A DNA stretch of 64,000 bases from Congregibacter brevis (GTDB taxonomy: Bacteria; Pseudomonadota; Gammaproteobacteria; Pseudomonadales; Halieaceae). This document shows, one piece after another, positions 9,331 through 17,731 of this stretch. Location: NCBI RefSeq assembly GCF_045689245.1, contig NZ_CP136865.1:2666001-2730000 (forward strand). Direction: 5' to 3'. How positions within the stretch are numbered: the stretch's first letter is position 1; each line of letters starts with the position of its first letter. A program made the position numbers and the translations under genes. Below the pieces are notes generated by a model that was given only the letters and a program-made list of their open reading frames with translations, was not told the DNA's origin and did no database searches.

Positions 9331-9358
9331 TTGACCTAAAAAACTAACACGCTACACT
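9331..9358 (+). promoter_or_regulatory. Candidate sigma70 promoter of prc
   Basis: TTGACC (9331-9336) and TACACT (9353-9358) are separated by 16 bp. Transcription would begin near 9365. That is downstream of the ATG at 9362, which argues that the GTG at 9398 is the real prc start. Confidence 0.6.
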
Positions 9359-9397
9359 CCCATGACCACCGACCAGTCAATAATAAGGCAAGTTACT

Positions 9398-11605
9398 GTG
9401 CGTAAAGCATTCCTAAACACCGCGGCTTTTCTGGCGCTGACCACCGGCCTGGGCTCGACTACCGCGAATGCGGCCGCCATCGAGTACAGCAAATCTCAGC
9501 AGGAAACCGCCTCAGAGCTTATAGAACAGCTCGAACAGCGCCATTACGCCAAGCTGAAGTATGATGACGAACTATCGTCTGCGCATCTGGACAACTACCT
9601 GGAAAACCTGGATGGCGGCAAGATGTTTTTCACCGCCTCCGATATCGCCGGTTTCGAGAGCTTCCGCACTCAAATGGACGATGATTTACCCAAGGGCAAA
9701 CTGGATGCAGGTTTCACCATATTCAACCGATTTCATGAACAGCTCATCCAGCGCCTCGAAACTCTCGTGGAAACCCTTCCCGAGATGGTCGACGCTATGG
9801 ATTTCAGTATCGACGAGCGCTATGAACTCGACATTGACAAAATGGCTTGGGCGGCCGATGAAGCTGAACTCGACGAGCGCTGGCGCTTGCAGATCAAAAA
9901 CCAGGTACTGAATCTGCGCCTTGCGGACAAACCTCAGGACGAGGTGGCTGAGACCTTGGTCAAGCGCTACCAAAATCAGCTAGGTCGAGTGAACCAGTAC
10001 AACGCTCAAGACGCGTTTCAGATCTATGCCAATGCACTCACAGAGCTGTACGACCCTCACACCAATTACTTCTCACCGAGGCGCTCGGAGAATTTCAACA
10101 TCAACATGCGTCTGTCTCTGGAGGGCATCGGAGCTGTCCTGTCCCCTGAAGACGAGTACACCCGCGTCGCTCGCATCGTACCCGCAGGACCCGCTGACAA
10201 GCAGGGCGAGCTAAAACCATCGGACCGAATTGTTGCCGTTGGCCAAGACGAAGACGGCCCCTTTGAAGACGTTATTGGTTGGCGCCTTGATGAAGTTGTT
10301 GAGCTTATCCGTGGCCCTAAAGGCTCTACCGTACGTTTGCAGGTTCTCCCCTCTAAGGGCGGCAATGATGCCGAGCGCAAGACGATCAAGATTGTCCGAA
10401 ACAAAGTTAAGCTAGAGGAGCAATCTGCTCAGAAACGCGTTTTGGAACTTCCTAAAGGTAACGGAGAAACCATTCGTGTGGGAGTTATCGACATCCCCAC
10501 GTTCTACATCGACTTTGAAGCCATGCGCCGCGGTGATGAGAACTACAAAAGCACTACCCGTGATGTGAAGCAGCTTATTGCGGAGCTTGAAGAAGAGAAT
10601 GTCGAAGGCGTGATCGTTGATCTTCGCCGCAATGGTGGCGGCTCATTGCAGGAAGCTAACGACCTTACAGGGCTGTTCATAGAGTACGGCCCTACAGTTC
10701 AGATTCGACACTCCTCAAGGCGGGTTTGGCGTGACGGAAAACGACTTCGAAGCACGTACTATGACGGCCCGCTCGTGGTGCTCATCAATCGCCTAAGTGC
10801 TTCTGCGTCGGAGATTTTTGCTGGCGCCATTCAGGACTATAACCGAGGTCTCATCGTCGGAGATCGCTCCTACGGTAAGGGTACGGTACAGACCATGGTC
10901 CCTCTCACCGAAGGCCAGCTGAAAATCACCGAGAGTAAGTTCTATCGTATTTCCGGAGACAGCACGCAGCATCGCGGAGTGGTACCCGATATAAGCTTTC
11001 CGTCACTTTATGATCCCGAGGAGATCGGCGAATCAGCGCTGGATAATGCCCTGGATTGGGATCAGATCAATCCCGTGCGCCACCGTCGTTACAGCAACGT
11101 AGACTCCCTTGTGCCTCAGCTGACAGAGATCTTCGAAACTCGAAGTAAGACCAATCCCGAATTCCTGTACTTGCAGGATCAGCTGGCGGTCGCTGAAGAA
11201 AATCGAGCTATTACCAGTGTTTCTTTGAATGAGTCTGTGCGTCGCGAAGAGCGTAAGCAGCGCGAAGAGCGCTCCGTAAAGATCGAAAATCGTCGTCGGG
11301 CAGCCTTAGGCAAAGAGCCCATCGCTTCTCTGGATGATCTCGATGAAGAGGATGGTGACGGCGAAGATGGGGAGGAAGGAAATAGCGAGACATCGGAAGA
11401 GCTTGCTGACGGCGCTGCTGATTCTCCGACAGTTGATGTGGTCGCCAATAACGCCGAGATCGAAGAAGTTCCTGAAGAGGTTGTCTCCGCGGAAGAAATA
11501 GCCAGCGAGGACGTTTTATTGTCTGAGGCCGGCAGTATTCTCGTCGACGCCCTAGTCCTCCAAGAGCGCGCGTACGCGTTGACTACGGCGAAGCAGGAAG
11601 ACTAA
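9398..11605 (+). CDS. prc: Tail-specific (C-terminal processing) periplasmic protease Prc
   Basis: Prc is a periplasmic serine protease that degrades proteins by their C-termini and processes cell-wall proteins. The 735-residue product from GTG 9398 has a signal peptide ending ANAAA, an N-terminal helical domain, a PDZ domain (about 225-310) and the S41 protease domain. The catalytic dyad is Ser469 in SASASEIF and Lys494 in RSYGKGTVQ, with the expected 25-residue spacing. The GTG has AAGG 9 nt upstream and lies after the predicted transcription start. The alternative ATG at 9362 adds 12 residues. After about residue 640 the tail is long and very acidic, unlike the basic or neutral end I expect from E. 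coli Prc. The last 54 bp overlap the opposite-strand gene. Confidence 0.95.
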   Translation: MRKAFLNTAAFLALTTGLGSTTANAAAIEYSKSQQETASELIEQLEQRHYAKLKYDDELSSAHLDNYLENLDGGKMFFTASDIAGFESFRTQMDDDLPKGKLDAGFTIFNRFHEQLIQRLETLVETLPEMVDAMDFSIDERYELDIDKMAWAADEAELDERWRLQIKNQVLNLRLADKPQDEVAETLVKRYQNQLGRVNQYNAQDAFQIYANALTELYDPHTNYFSPRRSENFNINMRLSLEGIGAVLSPEDEYTRVARIVPAGPADKQGELKPSDRIVAVGQDEDGPFEDVIGWRLDEVVELIRGPKGSTVRLQVLPSKGGNDAERKTIKIVRNKVKLEEQSAQKRVLELPKGNGETIRVGVIDIPTFYIDFEAMRRGDENYKSTTRDVKQLIAELEEENVEGVIVDLRRNGGGSLQEANDLTGLFIEYGPTVQIRHSSRRVWRDGKRLRSTYYDGPLVVLINRLSASASEIFAGAIQDYNRGLIVGDRSYGKGTVQTMVPLTEGQLKITESKFYRISGDSTQHRGVVPDISFPSLYDPEEIGESALDNALDWDQINPVRHRRYSNVDSLVPQLTEIFETRSKTNPEFLYLQDQLAVAEENRAITSVSLNESVRREERKQREERSVKIENRRRAALGKEPIASLDDLDEEDGDGEDGEEGNSETSEELADGAADSPTVDVVANNAEIEEVPEEVVSAEEIASEDVLLSEAGSILVDALVLQERAYALTTAKQED

Positions 11606-12589
11606 GAATACTGCTACAGCGACACCGAACCAGTCCACCAGCATATCCCGTGTGCCGGGGCCCCTCCCCGGTACAAACAGCTGTAAGGTCTCTGTCGCTG
11701 GAGCCAGCAGCAACATATCCATCCATGCGTAACGCCTCGCAAGACCGAGGAAGAACGTCGCTGCGCAAAACAGCACGGCATGCATAAAGGTGAATAGGGA
11801 AAACCCTCCCAGCGGAAATTGCGTCTGCAACAAAGCCTGCATGCTATATCTGGCATCAATGCTTCGCCCACCGGTAAGCAACTCGTAAATATCCGCCTTT
11901 AGACTCACGCTGACACAGCAACCGAAAAGTATTCCTAGCACCGTCATCAAGCCCGCAAAAACCAGGATGCGGGGTCGCGCTCCTACGTAGTCTTTTAGCA
12001 CGAGGACGACAAGCACAATACCCAGTGTAAGCATCCCCATTCTGGTGAGCCTCCAAACTGGATTTTCTTCCAGTGGTGTCACATCCAGACTGCTGAGCGA
12101 AATGCTTGCGGGCCCATTGATCAGTTGGATCTGAAAAATAGCGGGACCATCGCCGGCGCGCCGAGGAATAGGCTCCTTAAAGCATTCCCCCCGGGCCCCG
12201 CTGTAAAAACTGTTCAGCCTGTACTGCCGATTGAAATCCAGGCGACCATCACGCACTGATGCCAAAAGAATCGCCACTGTTTCAGGGGGAACATCGTTGT
12301 TTAAACAAAATTCGACCCTTACAAACTCGGCCTCTGCAGGGAAGCTCAGTGCACGAGAGGCCCAATGGGGGCCAGGTCTTTCGGCCGCCCACTGCAGCCT
12401 ATCGTCGTCGAGGTCCGCGGTGATGCTCTGAGACAGCGACCACGCCAGACTCTGACCTGACAATGTTTGCGCCGGTGCTAGCGCGAGATAACTGGGAATC
12501 AGCGTCGAAAGAGTCCAGGCGCTAACGATGAACAGCATCACCCCTAGCCACCGCAGAAGTCTTTGGTGGTAGCGAAACTCCGAAAGCAT
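11552..12589 (-). CDS. VanZ-like integral membrane protein with an extracytoplasmic insert
   Basis: Function unknown. The roughly 345-residue protein has one N-terminal membrane segment (about residues 15-35), an exported or periplasmic region of about 150 residues with beta-like character and two Cys, then four or more membrane segments. The final helices carry ETLQLFVPGRGPGTRDMLVDWFGVAVAVF, here cited as ETLQLFVPGRG near 295 followed by DMLVDWFGV, which matches the VanZ-like signature. VanZ itself gives low-level teicoplanin resistance, but most relatives are uncharacterised. The ATG at 12589 lies 7 bp after the cysG stop; an in-frame start at 12631 would overlap cysG. Its 3' end lies inside prc. 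Confidence 0.72.
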   Translation of the reverse strand: MLSEFRYHQRLLRWLGVMLFIVSAWTLSTLIPSYLALAPAQTLSGQSLAWSLSQSITADLDDDRLQWAAERPGPHWASRALSFPAEAEFVRVEFCLNNDVPPETVAILLASVRDGRLDFNRQYRLNSFYSGARGECFKEPIPRRAGDGPAIFQIQLINGPASISLSSLDVTPLEENPVWRLTRMGMLTLGIVLVVLVLKDYVGARPRILVFAGLMTVLGILFGCCVSVSLKADIYELLTGGRSIDARYSMQALLQTQFPLGGFSLFTFMHAVLFCAATFFLGLARRYAWMDMLLLAPATETLQLFVPGRGPGTRDMLVDWFGVAVAVFLVFLLRRSQRVRALLED

Positions 12590-12596
12590 ATTCGTC

Positions 12597-13979
12597 TCAG
12601 CCACTACCGTACCAGCGGAGTTCATCTGCAAGGCTTACGACCTTGCCGACAATAATCAATGTGGGAGCCTGCGGTTGAGCGCTTTCGACCAGCGCTTCTA
12701 TGCTGCTGAGAGTCCCTCTCAGAAGTCGCTGTTGTGGTGATGTCGCGCGCTCTATCAGCGCTACGGGGGTGTGTGGCGAGCGTCCGTGAGCAATGAGTTC
12801 CCTGCAGATAATTGCTAAGCCTACCAGGCCCATGTAAAACACCAGTGTCTCTGTCTCGCTCAGAAATTCTTCCCAGCGGTGATGAAGCTTTCCATCTTTG
12901 GTATGGCCTGTAACAAATCGCACCGACTGCGCGTGATCTCGATGGGTTAGCGGAATCCCCGCATAACACGCGGCGGCATTCCCCGCTGTAATCCCAGGAA
13001 CAACCTGAAAAGGAATGTTCTTCTGAGCTAAAAGCTCAATCTCTTCGCCACCCCGTCCAAACACAAATGGATCGCCACCTTTGAGGCGAGCTACGCACTT
13101 TCCTTCCTGAGCGAGCTCCACGAGCAACTCGTTGATACGCTCTTGGGGCACGCTGTGATCAGAGCGGCGCTTACCCACATACAGCTTGTCCGCATCCCGC
13201 CGGGCCATTGCCACGATGTCCGGATTGACTAAGCGATCGTGAAGAACAATATCCGCACGCTGCAACAGCCGCAGGGCTTTAAAGGTCATTAGCTCGGGGT
13301 CGCCGGGGCCAGCACCGATGAGATACACCTCGCCGGGAGGCAGGCCCTTGTGGCCATCCAGAAGTTCAGCCAATGCTTGCTCGGCGGCCTGCCAGCGATT
13401 GCTGAGAATCAACTGAGCGATGGGCCCGTTGATAATCTGCTCCCAGATTATTCGCCGCTCATTTTCACTAGCGCCCACTTCACGAATTCTGTCGCGGTGT
13501 AATTGGCCAAAACGGGCGATGTCGGCTGTTGCAGCGGGTAACATAGCCTCAATCCGACTGCGTACTGAGCGAGCCAGTACGGGGCTCGCCCCACTGCTGC
13601 TGATGGCAACAGTAAGCGGTGATCGATCGACGATCGCAGGAAATATGAAACTACATAGATCTGGTGAGTCCACAACATTCACGGGGATGCCTCGGCTTGT
13701 GGCCTCTCGATGAACCGATTCGTTGACGCTCCGGTCAGGGGTCGCGGCAATAACCAAAATGGCGTTGGACAAGTCGCCCTCTCCATAAGGGCGTTGGTGC
13801 CAGACAAGACTGTGTTCTGATGCCAATGCGCGGAACTGAGTGTCTTGTTCGGGTGCAATTACCGTGAGATCAGCACCAGCGCCTAAAAGAAATCGAGCCT
13901 TGCGAGCCGCGACAACGCCTGCTCCCACCAGCACCACGGGCTGATCCCGCAGGCGCAGGTTTATGGGCAGAAAATCCAT
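12597..13979 (-). CDS. cysG: Siroheme synthase (uroporphyrinogen-III methyltransferase / precorrin-2 dehydrogenase / ferrochelatase)
   Basis: CysG makes siroheme for sulfite and nitrite reductases. The 460-residue protein has the complete fusion. Residues 1-215 form the dehydrogenase/chelatase module, with an N-terminal Rossmann VVLVGAGVVAARKA and the SSSGASPVLARSVRSRIE loop that holds the regulatory Ser. Residues 216-460 form the SAM methyltransferase, with VYLIGAGPGDPELMT and KGGDPFVFGRGGEE. It follows serS by 11 bp in the same orientation. Siroheme links functionally to the cysteine regulator CysB encoded at 43.7 kb. Confidence 0.97.
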   Translation of the reverse strand: MDFLPINLRLRDQPVVLVGAGVVAARKARFLLGAGADLTVIAPEQDTQFRALASEHSLVWHQRPYGEGDLSNAILVIAATPDRSVNESVHREATSRGIPVNVVDSPDLCSFIFPAIVDRSPLTVAISSSGASPVLARSVRSRIEAMLPAATADIARFGQLHRDRIREVGASENERRIIWEQIINGPIAQLILSNRWQAAEQALAELLDGHKGLPPGEVYLIGAGPGDPELMTFKALRLLQRADIVLHDRLVNPDIVAMARRDADKLYVGKRRSDHSVPQERINELLVELAQEGKCVARLKGGDPFVFGRGGEEIELLAQKNIPFQVVPGITAGNAAACYAGIPLTHRDHAQSVRFVTGHTKDGKLHHRWEEFLSETETLVFYMGLVGLAIICRELIAHGRSPHTPVALIERATSPQQRLLRGTLSSIEALVESAQPQAPTLIIVGKVVSLADELRWYGSG

Positions 13980-13990
13980 CAGCGCCCGCG

Positions 13991-15292
13991 CTAGGAACTC
14001 TCGATTTCGGTTTGGCCACCCATATAAGACTGAAGCACTTCAGGAATCGCAATGCTGCCATCTTCGCGCTGGTAGTTTTCCATAACGGCGACCATTGCCC
14101 GACCTACCGCCAGTGCAGAGCCGTTAAGCGTGTGGAGGAGTTCCGGCTTGCCGGTCTCCGGATTTCGCCAGCGTGCCTGCATCCGTCGTGCCTGGTAATC
14201 GCCAAACAGGCTGCATGATGAGATCTCTCGATACTTACCCTGCCCCGGCAGCCAAACCTCAAGGTCGTAGGTCTTGCGCGCTGAGAACCCCATATCACCG
14301 CCGCATAGCAGCATCTTTCGATAAGGTAGTTCCAAGCGCCGAAGGACTTCTTCCGCCTGAGAACTCAGCTGCTCCAGTGCCTCTGCCGATTGCTCGGGAC
14401 GCGTCAGATAGACAAGCTCCACTTTTTCAAACTGATGCTGGCGGATCATGCCGCGAGTGTCTCGGCCATAGCTGCCGGCTTCGCTGCGGAAACAGGGGCT
14501 GTGACAGGCGAAGCGAACGCCCGACTCTCCCAATTCGCTGTCTTCAAAAATACGATCGCGAGCAATGTTCGTTACCGGAACTTCGGCAGTGGGAATGAGG
14601 TAATAGCCCTGATCGCCCTCAAGACGAAAGAGATCCTCTGCAAATTTGGGCAAATTCCCGGTTCCCCGCAGAGAGTCACTGTTCACTATGTAGGGCACAT
14701 TGAGCTCAGTGCAACCGTGCTCCCGCGTGTGCAGATCAAGCATGAATTGAATGAGTGCTCTGTGGAGCTGCGCCAGAGGCCCGCTAATGACGGTAAAGCG
14801 TGAGCCCGTGATCTTGCCACCCATTTCGCTATCGAGGCCACCGAGAGCCTCACCCAGGTCTACGTGGTCCTTAACCTCAAAGTCAAAGCTTGGAACGTCT
14901 CCCCAGTGAGCCACGACGCTGTTGTCGTCTTCGTCACTGCCCGCCGGAACATCCTCATCTGGGAGATTGGGTACACCCAGCAAAAACTCGTCCAGTTCTG
15001 CCTGCACGGCGCGTGCTTCGGATTCGGCCTGATCCAAGCGTCCTGCGATTTCCTCTAGCGCTTCCTGCACGGAGGCTTTTGCTTCATCGACGCTCATACC
15101 ACCGCCGACCAATTGACCTATTTTTTTGCTGGCGCTCTTTCGTTCAGCCTGCAGTTGCTGACTGGAGACATCGGCCGTCTTCCGGCGAGCGTCCAGTGCT
15201 TCGAAGGCATCAGCGTCAAAGTTGAAACCCCGCTTCGCTAACGCCAAAGCGACGTCTTCCGGGTGTTTTCTGACTTCTTTAATATCCAGCAT
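13991..15292 (-). CDS. serS: Seryl-tRNA synthetase
   Basis: SerS charges tRNA-Ser (and tRNA-Sec precursors). The 433-residue class II synthetase has an N-terminal coiled-coil arm (about residues 30-100, rich in Lys/Glu/Ala heptads), then the class II motifs. These are the TAEVPVTN substrate loop, motif 2 around FRSEAGSYGRDTRGMIRQHQF, cited as CFRSEAGSYGRDTRG, and motif 3 near GSALAVGRAMVAVMEN. The SSCSLFGDYQARRM stretch is also typical. It sits between crcB and cysG in a leftward run, as in pseudomonads. Confidence 0.98.
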   Translation of the reverse strand: MLDIKEVRKHPEDVALALAKRGFNFDADAFEALDARRKTADVSSQQLQAERKSASKKIGQLVGGGMSVDEAKASVQEALEEIAGRLDQAESEARAVQAELDEFLLGVPNLPDEDVPAGSDEDDNSVVAHWGDVPSFDFEVKDHVDLGEALGGLDSEMGGKITGSRFTVISGPLAQLHRALIQFMLDLHTREHGCTELNVPYIVNSDSLRGTGNLPKFAEDLFRLEGDQGYYLIPTAEVPVTNIARDRIFEDSELGESGVRFACHSPCFRSEAGSYGRDTRGMIRQHQFEKVELVYLTRPEQSAEALEQLSSQAEEVLRRLELPYRKMLLCGGDMGFSARKTYDLEVWLPGQGKYREISSCSLFGDYQARRMQARWRNPETGKPELLHTLNGSALAVGRAMVAVMENYQREDGSIAIPEVLQSYMGGQTEIESS

Positions 15293-15320
15293 TGTCTTGC
15301 CTAGTTCCTATATCAGCAGC

Positions 15321-15698
15321 TTAGCCAAGCAAGCTGCGCGTGAAGTAAATTCCCAGAGCCGCTGCGCTAACGCAGCAGACGACACTCGCTACCGCATACG
15401 CAGCAGCCATAGCTGGCTGCCCCTGTAGCCACAGCTCTACCGTTTCGAGGGAAAAAGTCGAAAAGGTTGTGAAAGCCCCCAAAAAACCCACCATCAAAAC
15501 GCTGCGCCAGTCCGGATGAAGCGCCGCGCGCTCGAGCATTACAAACAGTATCCCGATACATAAGGAACCACTAAAATTGATGAGTAACGTACCCATCGGC
15601 CAAGGATGGATCCAGAACTTGTGAGCATGGGTTGAGAGCCCATAGCGAGCGAGCGCACCACAGGCGCCACCGAGTGCAATAAAAACCAGATGCTGCAT
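15321..15698 (-). CDS. crcB: Fluoride channel CrcB/Fluc
   Basis: CrcB is a small dual-topology membrane channel that exports fluoride. The 125 residues form four hydrophobic helices with the family motifs GGACGALARYGLS near the N-terminus, NFSGSLCIGIL (the conserved Asn) and GFLGAFTTFSTFSLE (the Phe box and Na+ site region). I see no fluoride riboswitch in the 80 bp upstream, so expression probably follows the rarA operon. It is one of the less universal members of this conserved block. Confidence 0.94.
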   Translation of the reverse strand: MQHLVFIALGGACGALARYGLSTHAHKFWIHPWPMGTLLINFSGSLCIGILFVMLERAALHPDWRSVLMVGFLGAFTTFSTFSLETVELWLQGQPAMAAAYAVASVVCCVSAAALGIYFTRSLLG

Positions 15699-15778
15699 CT
15701 TCGTCGCTCGCAGAAAAGCGCGGATTGTAAAGCGTTTAGACGGTTCCGTTAAGCACTGAAAGCCAAGGTTCCGTCGGT

Positions 15779-17086
15779 TTAAGGATACCGGCGGCGGCTC
15801 GCCAAGCGATCGCGTATTCTAAGATCGTGAAGTCGAGCCTTAATCCGCGCCTCCAAACCTCGATCCGTAGGCTCATAAAAGCGTGAGCCGTGAAGGGATT
15901 CAGGGAAATAGCTCTCGCCCGCGGCAAAAGCGTCGGTCTCATCATGTGCGTAACGATAGTCAGCGCCGTGCCCCTCAGACTTGGCCAGGGACGTAGGCGC
16001 GTTTCGCAGGTGGATAGGGACCTCTTCTGAGCCCCCTTCAGACACTGCGCGCTGAGCGGCCTTAAATGCCGTGTAAACAGCATTACTCTTTGGGACAGAC
16101 GCTAAATAGGTAATTGCCTGGGCAAGGGCCAGCTCGCCTTCAGGGCTACCCAGTCGCTCGAGAGTTTGCCATGCATCCAGAGAGAGGCTCAGAGCCCGCG
16201 GATCGGCATTGCCGATATCTTCACTGGCCATACGAATCACCCGACGGGCGAGGTAAAGTGGATCGCACCCCCCGTCGAGCATCCGGCAGTACCAATACAG
16301 TGCGGCGTCGGGAGAGCTTCCCCTTACAGCCTTATGCAGGGCGGATACCTGATCGTAGAAGTTGTCGCCGTTTTTATCGAAACGACGCGGCGATCCTCGC
16401 ATGACCTCTTCAAAACTCGTCTCATCCAAATTGCCGTCATCAGCGCTGAGACTGCCAGCGAGCTCCAATAGGTTCAGGGCCCGTCGCGCATCGCCATCCG
16501 CTGCCAGAGCGATCCGTTCCCGCTGTGTGTCAGTCAAGCTTAGGGAAACCTCGGACTCACCTCTTTGCAGGATCGACGCGAGCTCGGCCGTGCTTAGGGA
16601 GTGAAGTCGATAAACTCTGGCTCGAGACAATAATGCGGAGTTGAGTTCGAAGGCTGGGTTTTCTGTGGTCGCCCCGATGAGCGTTAGTGTGCCATTTTCG
16701 ACAAAGGGCAAAAACGCATCCTGTTGAGATTTGTTAAAGCGATGTACCTCGTCGACGAAGAGCACGCACTGCCGGCCACCGGCGCGCTCCGCCTCCCCCA
16801 CAGCCACCGCTTCTCGAATGGCCTTCACTCCGTCCATAACCGCAGACAGCTTGAGCATGCGACTGCCACTGGCATCGCAAAGTAGCTGTGCGAGCGTTGT
16901 TTTTCCGACGCCCGGAGGACCCCAAAGGATCATCGAATGCAGTGCTTCGCCGTTGAGGCAACGCGCCAGAGGTTTTCCGTTGGCAAGGAGATGGGTTTGC
17001 CCGACTACTTCGATCGCGGTGGACGGTCGCAGCGATGCCGCCAGCGGCTGAGTCGTCGCCGGCGCGCCAAACAAATCGTCGGTCAT
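15779..17086 (-). CDS. rarA: Replication-associated recombination protein A (RarA/MgsA), AAA+ ATPase
   Basis: RarA is a clamp-loader-like AAA+ ATPase that acts at stalled replication forks. The 435 residues include Walker A GPPGVGKTT with Lys62, Walker B LFVDEVHRF, sensor 1 IGATTENPAFELNSAL and the C-terminal tetramerisation region with YWYCRMLDGGCDPLYLARR. It lies 9 bp after lolA in the ftsK-lolA-rarA order known from Enterobacteria and Pseudomonas. AAGG sits about 6-8 nt before the ATG. Confidence 0.97.
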   Translation of the reverse strand: MTDDLFGAPATTQPLAASLRPSTAIEVVGQTHLLANGKPLARCLNGEALHSMILWGPPGVGKTTLAQLLCDASGSRMLKLSAVMDGVKAIREAVAVGEAERAGGRQCVLFVDEVHRFNKSQQDAFLPFVENGTLTLIGATTENPAFELNSALLSRARVYRLHSLSTAELASILQRGESEVSLSLTDTQRERIALAADGDARRALNLLELAGSLSADDGNLDETSFEEVMRGSPRRFDKNGDNFYDQVSALHKAVRGSSPDAALYWYCRMLDGGCDPLYLARRVIRMASEDIGNADPRALSLSLDAWQTLERLGSPEGELALAQAITYLASVPKSNAVYTAFKAAQRAVSEGGSEEVPIHLRNAPTSLAKSEGHGADYRYAHDETDAFAAGESYFPESLHGSRFYEPTDRGLEARIKARLHDLRIRDRLASRRRYP

Positions 17087-17095
17087 AGAGACCTT

Positions 17096-17731
17096 CTAGT
17101 AGTCAGAAGGCTCATACACATCAACGCCCGCAGGCGGAACGAAGTCAAAGTCCGTTGCCGTGAGTTCCACAGGCTCCAGGTCCGGGGTAAGCGCCAAGCT
17201 AATCAGCTGCCCACTGCGGTCTTCGACCACCATCGCGATTACGGCATTTCTCTCCCAGGTAACCTCTACCCACGCAAAACCCGCCTGAGGAAAGGTAGGG
17301 ATCAGGCGCACCTGTGATGGCCCTATAGTCTGTGTGTTGAACTTCTCTTTAAGTTCATCACTTTCGCCTGCAAGAAGCTCTAACGGCGTGAACTCTCTGT
17401 TCTCGGAAGTATCGCGTCGCGTGGCTGCAGCGAGGTCCCTGTCGTAATGCCAAAGCTTGGATCCCGACACCACGATCAACTGTTGATCTGGCGAACTTAT
17501 CTCCCAGCGAAAGTAGCCTGGACGAAGCACCGCATAACGTCCCCTTGAGCGTTCCAGCAGCTCTCCTTCTTCGTCAGACAACTCTTGAACAAACTCACCG
17601 CTGGCTTGCGACTGGGAAGCCAGTAAGCGCCACACTTCCTCTTGCTCGCCCTGCTCGTCGGCCTGAAGGGGTGCAACGGGCAAGCAAAACGCCAACATTG
17701 TTAGGGTGGTAAAAAACTTTGACACGATCAA
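17096..17731 (-). CDS. lolA: Outer-membrane lipoprotein carrier LolA
   Basis: LolA carries lipoproteins from the LolCDE complex across the periplasm to LolB. The 211-residue protein has a Sec signal peptide (about 1-24, ending APLQA). The mature part shows the LolA beta-sandwich, with ASGEFVQ, GYFRWEISSPDQQLIVVSG and LWHYDRDL segments matching the family's FxQ, PGxFxW and vxDGxxlwxYdpxl pattern. The start overlaps the ftsK stop by 4 bp, so it is translated from the ftsK transcript. Confidence 0.94.
   Translation of the reverse strand: MIVSKFFTTLTMLAFCLPVAPLQADEQGEQEEVWRLLASQSQASGEFVQELSDEEGELLERSRGRYAVLRPGYFRWEISSPDQQLIVVSGSKLWHYDRDLAAATRRDTSENREFTPLELLAGESDELKEKFNTQTIGPSQVRLIPTFPQAGFAWVEVTWERNAVIAMVVEDRSGQLISLALTPDLEPVELTATDFDFVPPAGVDVYEPSDY

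Noticed and set aside
9291..9332. AAAGCGC/GCGCTTT inverted repeat downstream of the SIMPL gene
   Set aside because: The 28-nt loop is too large and there is no T-tract; the right arm merely abuts the prc -35.
15699..15778. Fluoride riboswitch ahead of crcB
   Set aside because: I looked for the conserved crcB-motif core in the 80 bp upstream and did not find it; crcB here sits inside a housekeeping operon.
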